This document shows, piece after piece, positions 24,462 through 32,982 of a stretch of 64,000 nucleotides of DNA. Source of the DNA: an uncultured Eubacterium sp. (lineage in GTDB: Bacteria > Bacillota > Clostridia > Lachnospirales > Lachnospiraceae). The position numbers and the translations under genes were made by a program. The notes below the pieces were generated by a model. The model searched no databases, had not been told where the DNA came from, and saw only the letters and a program-made list of their open reading frames with translations. How positions within the stretch are numbered: position 1 is the first letter of the stretch; every line of letters starts with the position of its first letter. The stretch spans positions 1 to 64,000 of the forward strand of contig CAMUML010000007.1 in assembly GCA_947089855.1 (NCBI GenBank), in the 5' to 3' direction.

Positions 24462-25749
24462 GCAAGAAGTAGGGAAAAGGCGTTTTGGCGTATGGGAAAA
24501 ACATAGGAATTATGGGATGGTGGACATGAAACAAGGCAAAATAAGCAAAAACCCAGGGTTAACAAAACAGGCGGGCACAGGTGCCGTCCGCACAACCGCT
24601 GCCCGCGCAGCCAAGTTTTTGGTTTTCCGCGTATTATTTGACGGGATCTACCGGTTAAATGCCAAAAAGGCACTGAAGGATGAAAAAGTTGTATTTGTGG
24701 AAGTGCGCGAACCAGCCTTATCGAGCAACTTTCAGCTTTTATACCGAAAATTAAAAAAAGGGTCCAAATACCAGATACACATCCATTACCTGCGCAGCGG
24801 GTTTGCCAGTAAACTGGAATATACCATGCGCTGCATCCAAATGCTGGCCGATATTGCCGATGCAAAATATATCTTTCTAAACGAAGGTAGCAATGTGGTA
24901 GGCAGTATCTCGATGCGCAAAGAAACAATTTTAACACAAACCTGGCACGCCTGCGGCGCATTTAAAAAGTTTGGCTTTAGCACAGCCCATCTAAAATACG
25001 GGGAAACCGCAGAAGAAATGAGGAAATACCCTTACTATGGCAATACGTCCTATGTGACACTAAGCAGCCCCCAGATTGCATGGGCCTATGAAGAAGCCAT
25101 GATGCTGGGGCAAAACAAGGCATGCTTAAAGCCAACCGGCATTAGCCGGACGGATGTATTTTTTAAGCCGCGTTATATCGAAGCAGCCAGAAAACATCTG
25201 ATGGAATGTGTCCCGCAGGCAAAAGGCAAAAAAGTCCTTTTATACGCGCCAACGTTCCGTGGAACTATAACCAATGCTACCTCTCCGGACTGCCTGGATA
25301 TACCAAAGCTGAAACAAGCGCTTGGAGGGGAGTACGTGCTTGTCTGTAAGCACCACCCGTTTGTCGTCCATCCGCCTGTAATTCCACAAAGCTGCGGCGG
25401 TTTTGCCAAAGATGTGACCACACAGCTTTCGATCGAGGAACTGCTGTGTGTAGCCGACGTATGCATTTCTGATTATTCGTCACTTGTATTTGAATTTTCT
25501 TTATTTGAACGGCCGATGCTGTTTTTCGCTTATGACCTGGAAGATTATTTTGACTGGCGGGGTTTTTACTATAGCTACCACGAACTTGCGCCCGGGCCGG
25601 TCGTGCGGTCAAACGAAGAAATCATTGACTATATCCTGCATCTGGACGAACGGTTTGATAAAGCGCAGGTCATACAGTTCCGCAACCGTTTTATGTCGGC
25701 ATGCGACGGGCATGCGACAGAGCGGATTTTAAAGATGGTATTCGGGTAA
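24454..25749 (+). CDS. CDP-glycerol/CDP-ribitol phosphotransferase family protein (third copy)
   Basis: 431 aa if started at ATG 24454, which overlaps tarJ by 8 bp; inner starts at 24515 or 24527 are possible and no site is decisive. Residues about 150-425 are the Glyphos_transf domain: TWHACGAFKKFGF, LYAPTFRGT, CKHHPFVVHP and CISDYSSLVFEFSLFERPM. Directly after tarI-tarJ, it is the best candidate for the ribitol-phosphate primase or polymerase of the locus, though the sequence does not prove the substrate. Last gene before a terminator. Confidence 0.87.
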   Translation: MSKQEVGKRRFGVWEKHRNYGMVDMKQGKISKNPGLTKQAGTGAVRTTAARAAKFLVFRVLFDGIYRLNAKKALKDEKVVFVEVREPALSSNFQLLYRKLKKGSKYQIHIHYLRSGFASKLEYTMRCIQMLADIADAKYIFLNEGSNVVGSISMRKETILTQTWHACGAFKKFGFSTAHLKYGETAEEMRKYPYYGNTSYVTLSSPQIAWAYEEAMMLGQNKACLKPTGISRTDVFFKPRYIEAARKHLMECVPQAKGKKVLLYAPTFRGTITNATSPDCLDIPKLKQALGGEYVLVCKHHPFVVHPPVIPQSCGGFAKDVTTQLSIEELLCVADVCISDYSSLVFEFSLFERPMLFFAYDLEDYFDWRGFYYSYHELAPGPVVRSNEEIIDYILHLDERFDKAQVIQFRNRFMSACDGHATERILKMVFG

Positions 25750-25814
25750 TGTACCAGCAGACAGTATTTTTTGCAGCTGCCTTCCTTTTCCCAAAGTGCT
25801 TGTTTTGTTATGGA

Positions 25815-25902
25815 AAGGCCCGCCATGCCTAGTGTTCCATCCGGACAGAAATTAGAGTTCTGCACTGTCGGCTGGATTTTGCAAGGCAGGCGGACCTTTT
25901 TC
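25815..25902 (+). terminator. Terminator at the end of the cell-wall polymer locus
   Basis: Long imperfect hairpin: AAGGCCCGCCATGCCT pairs with AGGCAGGCGGACCTT (one mismatch, one bulge), followed by TTTTTCT. The loop is about 50 nt and can fold further. Confidence 0.65.
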
Positions 25903-25956
25903 TGGGACACAGTTTCTTTTTCATGCGTTTGATGGCTGGCCCACTGATACAGTTAT

Positions 25957-26718
25957 TTAATGGTCTTCATTTGTCCAGCTTCCCCTTTTCGCATCGGTTC
26001 CTTTTAAATATTCTTGTACTTGCTGGGCTGTGTTTTGGGATTCTTTTTTCAGCGCTTCCATTTCACCGGCAATATTACGTTTTAATTCATCTAACGGCAA
26101 TGCAAGCTCCAGAAAGGCATCCAATGCTTTTTGTACGGCATCCAGTTTTTCGCAGAACTGTTGGCCAGTATGCATGAGCGTACATATTTCCTGGCGGTTC
26201 TTGTACCCTTTCTTAATCCCTTCCCTTAACCGGTCCCTGCGCACGGCGCCATTGACAGCGCCAGGGATCAGGATTGCAACAGGCAGGCCAATGAATACGA
26301 TTGTCCCCGCATACATAGCCAGATCGATCCCCAGGCCAATGCCAAGGTCTACCATAATATCTTCGGCTTTTTTATGGTGGATGATCCCACTGGCCAGCGT
26401 CCAGAGCGCCTTCATAGCCGGAATCCCCTGCACCGCAAAAAAAACCGATGCCATTTGCTCCCAGGGCATATGATCATCCTGCAGCTGGACCAGTTCCAGT
26501 TCTTTAGGGATCGAAGGGGCTTTATCTGCGATTGCCGACAGCTTGCCGTTCACCTGTTCCATAAGCCTCGTCTGCGTTTCGGCATACATCCTGCATTTTG
26601 CCAGGAACGACTCACAGTCTTCCTGCAGTTCAACAACCCTAGCAGCCCGGTTTTTATTATCTGGATAAAAAGTGTCGCCCGTAACAAAAAAATCAGATAA
26701 ATCGTCCAAGAAACTCAT
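25957..26718 (-). CDS. Unrecognised helical protein with hydrophobic core, paralogue B
   Basis: 253 aa; I do not recognise a family. It shares with the upstream neighbour an N-terminal FYPDNKNR (17-24), a central hydrophobic region (about 89-152, with GLGIDLAMYAGTIVFIG), a following GAVNGAVRRDRL, a charged helical tail and the C-terminal signature SWTNED, which starts at residue 247 in both. There is no signal peptide. The order long helix, hydrophobic head, long helices resembles alpha-pore-forming toxins of the ClyA/HBL/Cry6 type, but that is inference. ATG 26718 overlaps the upstream stop (ATGA) and follows GGAGGTG. Confidence 0.75.
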   Translation of the reverse strand: MSFLDDLSDFFVTGDTFYPDNKNRAARVVELQEDCESFLAKCRMYAETQTRLMEQVNGKLSAIADKAPSIPKELELVQLQDDHMPWEQMASVFFAVQGIPAMKALWTLASGIIHHKKAEDIMVDLGIGLGIDLAMYAGTIVFIGLPVAILIPGAVNGAVRRDRLREGIKKGYKNRQEICTLMHTGQQFCEKLDAVQKALDAFLELALPLDELKRNIAGEMEALKKESQNTAQQVQEYLKGTDAKRGSWTNEDH

Positions 26719-27677
26719 ACAAGGGCACCTCCAGGACATTTTGCGAGAATACGGTTTTCAAATAGCTGTTTTTGCTCAGGGGACATATTATGGATCGGCC
26801 GTATTGCATCTAATGCAATCTGGCAGCATAAGCTTTGTGTATCAAAACCATGCAAAGGCTGCAACGCATGGAGCTCAAGCTGCCCATTTACCTGTCCCCC
26901 AACACTGTCCTCCCAGTCGCCGTCCTCATTGGTCCATGACTTGCGCTGCGTATCTAAATCCTTTAAATACGCAATCGCGTTTGCTTTTGCAATACTACTT
27001 TCCGTAATCCTATTTTTATCAATAATATTTTTTAACGCCTGCTCAAAAGTTTCCAGCGGCAACTTTAGCTCTTCTATCGTCTGGCAGCTAATAATCACGG
27101 CTTGCAAAACGGTATCCAGGTTCCGGTTAATCATATCAACCGTTTTGCACTGCAGCCTTGTTGCCGATACCTCCTTTAATGCACTTTGCATTTTGCTACG
27201 TTCCACAGCACCGTCAATCGCATCCACAATCATATCTACAGCCACAGTTACAACAATCGCAGCCATTGCCCCTCCACCAATACGCATCCAGCGCGGGATA
27301 TACACCTTAACAACACCTTTGGCACCAACAGTTTTTAATACTTCTTCCGTAATTTTCCCCTGCTTTAGCAAATAATGCGCAGCAGCCCAGCGCAGCCCGC
27401 AAATCGCACATTCAGTAAGTGCCAAGTCCATCAAAAGCTCCGGCACATACACCTCCCAGCCAGCCTCAATAGAATACTCTTTCAACTCCGGCGGCTGTTT
27501 CCCAAACCCTTCATATTCTTTTTTAATCAGCTCATGGCAAGAAGCCAGTTTTTGGTCAATAGACTCTTTTAAAACAGCAGCATCGGAAAACAGCGTTGCA
27601 CAATCTGTACTCAATTCAGACAGCCGCTTGCTCCTGTTTTTATTATCGGGATAAAATGCATCGATAAAAATTGCCAT
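26715..27677 (-). CDS. Unrecognised helical protein with hydrophobic core, paralogue A
   Basis: 320 aa; unrecognised. FYPDNKNR at residues 8-15, hydrophobic stretches at about 79-103 and 131-153 (GGGAMAAIVVTVAVDMIV), then GAVERSKMQSAL, helical regions and SWTNED at 247-252, matching paralogue B position for position. A 68-residue tail follows (253-320) that B lacks. The start at 27677 follows AAAGGAGG with eight bases between; the longer open frame to 27701 begins upstream of that site. First gene of a two-gene minus-strand operon with its own promoter. Possible roles are a two-component membrane-active toxin, an envelope-stress factor or a dedicated membrane scaffold. Confidence 0.77.
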   Translation of the reverse strand: MAIFIDAFYPDNKNRSKRLSELSTDCATLFSDAAVLKESIDQKLASCHELIKKEYEGFGKQPPELKEYSIEAGWEVYVPELLMDLALTECAICGLRWAAAHYLLKQGKITEEVLKTVGAKGVVKVYIPRWMRIGGGAMAAIVVTVAVDMIVDAIDGAVERSKMQSALKEVSATRLQCKTVDMINRNLDTVLQAVIISCQTIEELKLPLETFEQALKNIIDKNRITESSIAKANAIAYLKDLDTQRKSWTNEDGDWEDSVGGQVNGQLELHALQPLHGFDTQSLCCQIALDAIRPIHNMSPEQKQLFENRILAKCPGGALV

Positions 27678-27731
27678 AATCGCTTCCTCCTTTGTAATCA
27701 TCTAATTTAAACGACATCATTAAACAACTAT

Positions 27732-27760
27732 ATTCTACATTTTTACCCCATCTTTGTAAA
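27732..27760 (-). promoter_or_regulatory. Putative promoter of the paralogue A/B operon
   Basis: Minus-strand TTTACA-N17-TAGAAT, about 55 bp upstream of the paralogue A start. Confidence 0.6.
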
Positions 27761-27865
27761 GTACCACATTGCAGTATAACCCTACTGCCCCTTTACACCT
27801 CATATAGACGAAACTAGCATACCCTACACTTAAGCCATTCCTAGTTAGATGCACACCATTAATAA

Positions 27866-27876
27866 TGGGTAACCCA
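27866..27876. promoter_or_regulatory. Operator-like palindrome 1 (lactate operon)
   Basis: TGGGTAACCCA, a perfect 11-bp palindrome around a single central base. It matches the core of the two sites closer to the lactate permease gene. It lies between the divergent A/B and lactate operons. Confidence 0.6.
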
Positions 27877-27943
27877 ATTTTGTCACTATTCTACAAAATC
27901 TCACAAATAAAATCAGTAAAAATGCCAGAAATATAAAAAGTAC

Positions 27944-27971
27944 TTGCGGTATAATCAGAAAGTGCTATAAT
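27944..27971 (+). promoter_or_regulatory. Putative promoter of the lactate operon
   Basis: TTGCGG-N16-TATAAT. Operator 2 starts 14 bp downstream of the -10 box, where a bound repressor would block transcription. A second TATAAT at 28065-28070 touches operator 3 and may be a second promoter; its -35 is poor. Confidence 0.45.
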
Positions 27972-27984
27972 GATTTTAGAAACA

Positions 27985-27999
27985 ATTGGGTGACCCAAT
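27985..27999. promoter_or_regulatory. Operator-like palindrome 2 (lactate operon)
   Basis: ATTGGGTGACCCAAT, a perfect 15-bp palindrome with a central G. The best of three related sites. Likely bound by the GntR/FadR-type regulator encoded at 35834. Confidence 0.7.
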
Positions 28000-28068
28000 A
28001 CAATAAAATATATTGACAAATATGCTTTTACATCCATTTTTAGGTGGTTTATGCTATAAAATACTATA

Positions 28069-28083
28069 ATTGGGTGATCCAAT
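28069..28083. promoter_or_regulatory. Operator-like palindrome 3 (lactate operon)
   Basis: ATTGGGTGATCCAAT, identical to site 2 except for one base. It overlaps a TATAAT and lies 19 bp before the start codon, so binding would prevent initiation. Centre-to-centre spacing to site 2 is 84 bp, close to eight helical turns. Confidence 0.7.
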
Positions 28084-28102
28084 TGGAAAGGCGGGGAAAG
28101 CA

Positions 28103-29650
28103 TTGTTATTCTTGAAATTTATACTTGCGATGCTGCCAATCATCTGGCTCGTTGCTGCATTAAGCGGGCTTAAAATGGCTGGGCACAAGGCATGCGTAAT
28201 CGCGCTTTTGCTGACAATGGTGCTGGCTGCCAGCTACTGGAAATTAAGTGCTGCCTGTACTTTGACCGCAGCGCTGGAGGGGGTGCTAAACGCACTTTGG
28301 CCAATTTGCCTGGTGATTGTCGCAGCGCTTTTTACCTATAACCTAACACTGAAAACCGGGGCAATGGAATTAATCAAAAAGATGCTTGCGGGCGTTTCAC
28401 GTGATAAGCGGGTTTTGGCATTAATGATCGGATGGGGTTTTGGAAATTTTATGGAGGGCATGGCCGGATTTGGTACCGCGGTTGCGATACCGGCGTCCAT
28501 GTTGGCAGGGATTGGGCTTGACCCGATAAGCGCAGTATTGGGCTGCCTGGTCGTCAATTCTACACCGACTGCGTTTGGGTCGGTAGGGGTACCGACAGTT
28601 ACGCTTGCGTCGGTGACCGGTACGCAGCTGCTTCCGCTGTCGGGGAGTGTTGTACTGATCCAGTGCATATTAACGTTCCTTTCCCCGTTTTTAATGGTAA
28701 TTATCTGTGGGAAAGGGGTCCGGGCATTAAAAGGGATGCTTCCAGTTACATTGACGGCGGCGTTGTCCTTTACGGTCCCGTGGTTTTTAACAGCCTGGTT
28801 TATAGGGCCGGAACTTCCGGATATTATTGGTTCGATCTGTTCTTTGGGATGTATGATTGCCGCTATCAAGATTTTTAATAAGGCACCGGACGAATCTTAT
28901 GCGATTCAGATTTCGGACGGGCAAGGCGCAGAACAAAAAATAACGGCTGGCGAGGGCGTCAGGGCATGGAGTTCTTTCCTTTTGATTTTCCTCCTGTTGA
29001 TAGCGGCCTCCAACCTGTGCCCGCCAGTACATAATGCGATTGCAGGCATTCAAAGCAGCCTTGTGGTGTATGCCGGGGAAGGCGGGAATACCTTGTCGTT
29101 TAGCTGGGTAAATACGCCGGGTGTCCTTATTTTTATCGCAGCAGTAATAGGAGGGCTGATACAAAAAGCTTCGTTTGGCGATATGGTGCAAGTATTTTTA
29201 CAGACGCTGCAAAAATACTGGAAGACGATCCTTACGATCTGTTGTGTGATGGCAGTTGCAAAGATTATGAGCTACAGCGGGATGATTTCGGATATTGCAA
29301 AATTCCTGGTGGCTGCGGCAGGGCCGTTCTATCCGTTGATCGCACCATTGATCGGGGCGATCGGGGCATTTGTAACCGGTTCCGGTACATCGACTTGTGT
29401 CCTGTTTGGAGGGCTTCAAAGTGAAACGGCAGCAGCGCTGGGGTTCCATGAGACATGGATGGCAGCGGCAAATGTAATGGGCGCAGGTATTGGAAAGATG
29501 GTCTGCCCGCAAGGAATTGCCATTGGGGCTGGCGCGATCAATGCGGTTGGTTCCGAAAGTAAAATTTTAAGTGCCGTATTTAAGTATTTTCTATTATATG
29601 TAGTAGCAGCAGGTATTATCTGTTATGCCGGGGCCATTATGGGGCTTTAG
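28103..29650 (+). CDS. lctP: L-lactate permease family transporter
   Basis: 515 aa with 12 or more hydrophobic segments across its length, the LctP/LldP/GlcA family that imports lactate (and glycolate) with protons. Family segments include FGNFMEGMAGFGTAVAIPA and the C-terminal FVTGSGTSTCVLFGGLQ and GAGIGKMVCPQGIAIGAGA. The start is TTG 28103, giving the usual LFLKFILA beginning, after a GGCGGGG site. The frame extends upstream to 28070, but that part is the operator. First gene of the lactate operon. Substrate follows from context plus family. Confidence 0.92.
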   Translation: MLFLKFILAMLPIIWLVAALSGLKMAGHKACVIALLLTMVLAASYWKLSAACTLTAALEGVLNALWPICLVIVAALFTYNLTLKTGAMELIKKMLAGVSRDKRVLALMIGWGFGNFMEGMAGFGTAVAIPASMLAGIGLDPISAVLGCLVVNSTPTAFGSVGVPTVTLASVTGTQLLPLSGSVVLIQCILTFLSPFLMVIICGKGVRALKGMLPVTLTAALSFTVPWFLTAWFIGPELPDIIGSICSLGCMIAAIKIFNKAPDESYAIQISDGQGAEQKITAGEGVRAWSSFLLIFLLLIAASNLCPPVHNAIAGIQSSLVVYAGEGGNTLSFSWVNTPGVLIFIAAVIGGLIQKASFGDMVQVFLQTLQKYWKTILTICCVMAVAKIMSYSGMISDIAKFLVAAAGPFYPLIAPLIGAIGAFVTGSGTSTCVLFGGLQSETAAALGFHETWMAAANVMGAGIGKMVCPQGIAIGAGAINAVGSESKILSAVFKYFLLYVVAAGIICYAGAIMGL

Positions 29651-29686
29651 GAGGCAGGCAGAAGCAAAGGTTTAGGAGGGGACATT

Positions 29687-31099
29687 ATGTACAATCAATT
29701 GACACCAGAAATCATAGGCCAGATTAAAGCAGTGTCTGAAGCGGTTTTCCAGGGGGAAGATATTAACCCGGATTATGCCAAAGATGAAATGCCAATTTAT
29801 GGGACACGCATGCCGGATCTGGCAGTCCAGCCGCGTTCTACGCAGGAAGTGGCTGATATTATGAAGATCTGCTATGACAATAACATCCCAGTTACGCCAA
29901 GAGGGGCAGGCACTGGGCTTGCCGGCGGGGCAGTGCCGTTATACGGCGGTGTTTTGATCGACCTGACAAAGATGAATAAAATTAAATCTTATGACCTGGA
30001 AAATTTTGTCGTAGAAATCGAAGCGGGCGTCCTGTTAAACGACCTCGCAGAAGACTGCCAGGGCAAAGGGATGCTCTATCCGCCGGATCCAGGTGAAAAA
30101 TTTGCCTGTGTGGGCGGCAATGTGGCAACAAATGCAGGCGGCATGCGGGCAGTCAAATATGGCGCAACCCGTGATTATGTCAGGGCAATGACCGTTGTGC
30201 TGCCAACGGGCGAAATCACCCATTTGGGGGCTACGGTTTCTAAGACGTCGTCCGGATATTCCTTATTAAACTTAATGATCGGCTCCGAGGGCACGCTTGG
30301 GATTATTACGGAATTGACGTTAAAGATTATTCCGGCGCCAAAGGCAGCAGCATCGTTGATTATACCGTTTGAAGATCTACATACGGCGCTGGCGACCGTA
30401 CCGAAATTTAAAATGGCGCATATGGAGCCGCAGGCAATTGAATTTATGGAGCGCGAAATTGTATTGGCTTCCGAACGTTATATCGGCAAATCCGTATTCC
30501 CGCAGGAATTGGAGGGTACGCAGATCGGCGCCTACCTGCTGGTAACGCTGGACGGCAATTCTGAGGATGAAGTAGATACGCTTGTAGAGCAGGCAGCAGA
30601 ACTGGCAGTGGAAGAAGGGGCGATCGATGTCCTGGTGGCAGATACGCCTTCCAAAATGAAAGATGCCTGGGCAGCACGTTCTTCGTTCTTAGAGGCGATT
30701 ATGGAAGAAACCAAGCTGCTGGATGAATGCGACGTTGTTGTACCAGTGAACAAAATCGCGGATTATCTGGAGTTTGTCAATAAAACTGGGGAAGAATGCG
30801 GCCTGACCATTAAGTCGTTTGGCCATGCCGGGGACGGCAACCTTCATATTTACCAGTGTTCCAATGACCTGGAGGAAGAGGAATTTAAGAAACGGGTAGA
30901 TAAGTTCTTTGATATTATCTACAAACAGGCGACGGATTGCGGCGGGCTGGTTTCCGGGGAACATGGCATTGGTTCCGGAAAAGTAAAATATCTGGTGGAT
31001 TCCGTTGGAGAAACCAATATGGCCATTATGGAAGGTATTAAGCGTGTCTTTGACCCTAAGATGATCTTAAATCCAGGGAAAGTATGCTATCGGTTATAA
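29687..31099 (+). CDS. lctD: FAD-linked lactate dehydrogenase (GlcD/LctD family)
   Basis: 470 aa. N-terminal FAD-binding PCMH domain (PRGAGTGLAGGAV near residue 73, GGNVATNAGGMRAVKYG near 145, GSEGTLGIIT near 205) and C-terminal FAD-oxidase domain with the catalytic-region motifs GHAGDGNLH and SGEHGIGSGK. In Acetobacterium woodii the homologue LctD forms a complex with EtfBA-type LctBC that oxidises lactate to pyruvate by electron confurcation with NAD+ and reduced ferredoxin. The etfBA genes follow directly here, so the same complex is expected. D- versus L-lactate specificity is not clear from sequence, but a D-enzyme plus racemase is the common arrangement. Confidence 0.9.
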   Translation: MYNQLTPEIIGQIKAVSEAVFQGEDINPDYAKDEMPIYGTRMPDLAVQPRSTQEVADIMKICYDNNIPVTPRGAGTGLAGGAVPLYGGVLIDLTKMNKIKSYDLENFVVEIEAGVLLNDLAEDCQGKGMLYPPDPGEKFACVGGNVATNAGGMRAVKYGATRDYVRAMTVVLPTGEITHLGATVSKTSSGYSLLNLMIGSEGTLGIITELTLKIIPAPKAAASLIIPFEDLHTALATVPKFKMAHMEPQAIEFMEREIVLASERYIGKSVFPQELEGTQIGAYLLVTLDGNSEDEVDTLVEQAAELAVEEGAIDVLVADTPSKMKDAWAARSSFLEAIMEETKLLDECDVVVPVNKIADYLEFVNKTGEECGLTIKSFGHAGDGNLHIYQCSNDLEEEEFKKRVDKFFDIIYKQATDCGGLVSGEHGIGSGKVKYLVDSVGETNMAIMEGIKRVFDPKMILNPGKVCYRL

Positions 31100-31131
31100 G
31101 TAAAAGGAAGATAAATCAGGAGGGAATCATT

Positions 31132-31935
31132 ATGAATATTTGTGTTTGTATGAAACAGGTACCGGATACAAACGAGATCAAAGTAGACCCGGTTACCCAC
31201 ACGCTGGTCAGGAAAGGCGTCCCTAGCATCGTAAACCCATTTGATACGTATGCGCAGGAAGTCGGCGTGCGCCTGAAAGAAAAATTAGGCGGTAAACTGA
31301 TTGTAATTTCTATGGGCCCGGAACAGGCAAAAGAAGCCATTAAATCCTGCCTCGCTGTAGGGGCAGACGCCGGCTATTTAATTTCCAGCAGGAATTTCGG
31401 CGGGTCGGATACCCTTGCAACCAGCTATATCCTTTCCCAAGCCATCCAGGCGGTGGAAGAAAAAGAAGGGCTCAAGTTTGACCTGATCCTTTGCGGAAAA
31501 CAGGCGACAGACGGGGATACCGCACAGGTTGGCCCGGAAATCGCGGAACATTTGAATCTGCCACAGATAACCTATGCATTGGATATTTTGGAAAAAGACG
31601 GGGAAATCCAGGTAAAACGGGAATACGACGCAGGCTACGATATGATCGCTACCAAACTTCCAGCCGTTGTAACCGTTGTCAAACTGCCTTACGAACCGCG
31701 TTATCCAACGATCAAAAGCAAAATGGCTGCAAAGAAAAAAGACATCCCAGTATTGACAGAAGCAGACATTCCAGCCATTGACCTTACCTTTTGCGGGCTT
31801 CATGGTTCCCCAACCAGGGTAAAGAAGACATTTACGCCGACCAGGGAGAAGAACGGGGTAAAACTGGCAGGCATGGAACCAGCTGACGCAGCCAAAGAAG
31901 TTGTAAAACTGCTGGATGATGCGAAATTATTATAG
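31132..31935 (+). CDS. etfB: Electron transfer flavoprotein beta subunit
   Basis: 267-aa EtfB. N-terminus MNICVCMKQVPDTNEIKVDP is canonical, and CGKQATDGDTAQVGPEIAEHL is the AMP/FAD-binding family signature. In bifurcating Etf complexes this subunit carries the bifurcating FAD that exchanges electrons with NAD(H). CAGGAGGG precedes ATG 31132; the open frame to 31084 overlaps the preceding gene and lacks a site. It would pair with EtfA and the lactate dehydrogenase, and perhaps also the acyl-CoA dehydrogenase two genes on. Confidence 0.93.
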   Translation: MNICVCMKQVPDTNEIKVDPVTHTLVRKGVPSIVNPFDTYAQEVGVRLKEKLGGKLIVISMGPEQAKEAIKSCLAVGADAGYLISSRNFGGSDTLATSYILSQAIQAVEEKEGLKFDLILCGKQATDGDTAQVGPEIAEHLNLPQITYALDILEKDGEIQVKREYDAGYDMIATKLPAVVTVVKLPYEPRYPTIKSKMAAKKKDIPVLTEADIPAIDLTFCGLHGSPTRVKKTFTPTREKNGVKLAGMEPADAAKEVVKLLDDAKLL

Positions 31936-31947
31936 GAGGGGCAGGAT

Positions 31948-32955
31948 ATGGGAAACCTGAATGATTATAAAAATATATGGGTATTGATCGAAACCGAATG
32001 CGGGCAGGCCAAAAACGTCGGCTATGAACTGTTAAACGCCGCAAAACCGCTGGCACAGCAAAAAGGCTGCGCACTGGTAGCCGTTGTGATCGGCAAGGAT
32101 ATTGAAGGCGTAGCAAAAGACGCTATCTGCTATGGCGCAGACTCTGCCATTGTAGTAGACGGGCCGGAGTACGAATACTATACAACCGATGCATTTGCAA
32201 AGGCATTGACGGCATTAGTAGAAAAATATAAACCGGAAACTTTGATGCTTGGCGCGACCAACAATGGGCGGGATTTAGGCCCAAGGGTATCCTGCCGTTT
32301 AAAGACCGGGCTGACTGCAGACTGTACAGCTATCGGCATCGATGAAGAAACGGGGCATATTGCCTGGACACGCCCAACCTTTGGCGGAAATTTAATGGCT
32401 GTTATTATGTGCCCGGAACACCGCCCGCAGATGGGTACGGTCCGTCCTGGCGTATTTAAAAAAGGCGTTTATGAAGAAGGCCGCACCGGGGAGGTTATAA
32501 AAGAAGAAATCCATACCGCAAAAGAAGAGATCCGCACCACACTCGTAGAACGTGTCAGCGAAGTTGCCGAGGCAGTAAACCTGGAAGAAGCAGAGATTAT
32601 TGTATCTGGCGGGCGTGGTATGGGTTCTGCTGAAAACTTCAAGCTGCTGGAAGAATTGGCAGCGGAACTGGGGGCGACGGTCGGCTGCAGCCGTGCCGTA
32701 GTAGACGCAGGCTGGATGCCGCATGCGCATCAGGTTGGCCAGTCCGGCAAGACCGTAGCGCCAAAGCTGTATTTTGCAATTGGCATATCCGGCGCGATCC
32801 AGCATTTGGCAGGGATTTCCGGTTCTGATACCGTTATCGCGGTCAACAAAGACCCAGACGCACCGATTTTTGAAGTGGCAGATTATGGGATCGTCGGAAA
32901 CTTAAACGAAGTCGTACCAGCATTGACCGAAGCATTCCGGGCAAGGAAAGCATAA
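31948..32955 (+). CDS. etfA: Electron transfer flavoprotein alpha subunit
   Basis: 335-aa EtfA. The C-terminal FAD-binding half has [30 protein letters not shown] and [16 protein letters not shown]. No N-terminal ferredoxin-like Cys cluster is present, unlike some EtfA proteins of bifurcating complexes, so any ferredoxin contact would be elsewhere. It begins 12 bp after etfB with AGGAGGGG upstream. Carries the electron-transferring FAD that docks with dehydrogenase partners. Confidence 0.93.
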   Translation: MGNLNDYKNIWVLIETECGQAKNVGYELLNAAKPLAQQKGCALVAVVIGKDIEGVAKDAICYGADSAIVVDGPEYEYYTTDAFAKALTALVEKYKPETLMLGATNNGRDLGPRVSCRLKTGLTADCTAIGIDEETGHIAWTRPTFGGNLMAVIMCPEHRPQMGTVRPGVFKKGVYEEGRTGEVIKEEIHTAKEEIRTTLVERVSEVAEAVNLEEAEIIVSGGRGMGSAENFKLLEELAAELGATVGCSRAVVDAGWMPHAHQVGQSGKTVAPKLYFAIGISGAIQHLAGISGSDTVIAVNKDPDAPIFEVADYGIVGNLNEVVPALTEAFRARKA

Positions 32956-32982
32956 ATAAAAATAATTTGGAGGAAATGACTT

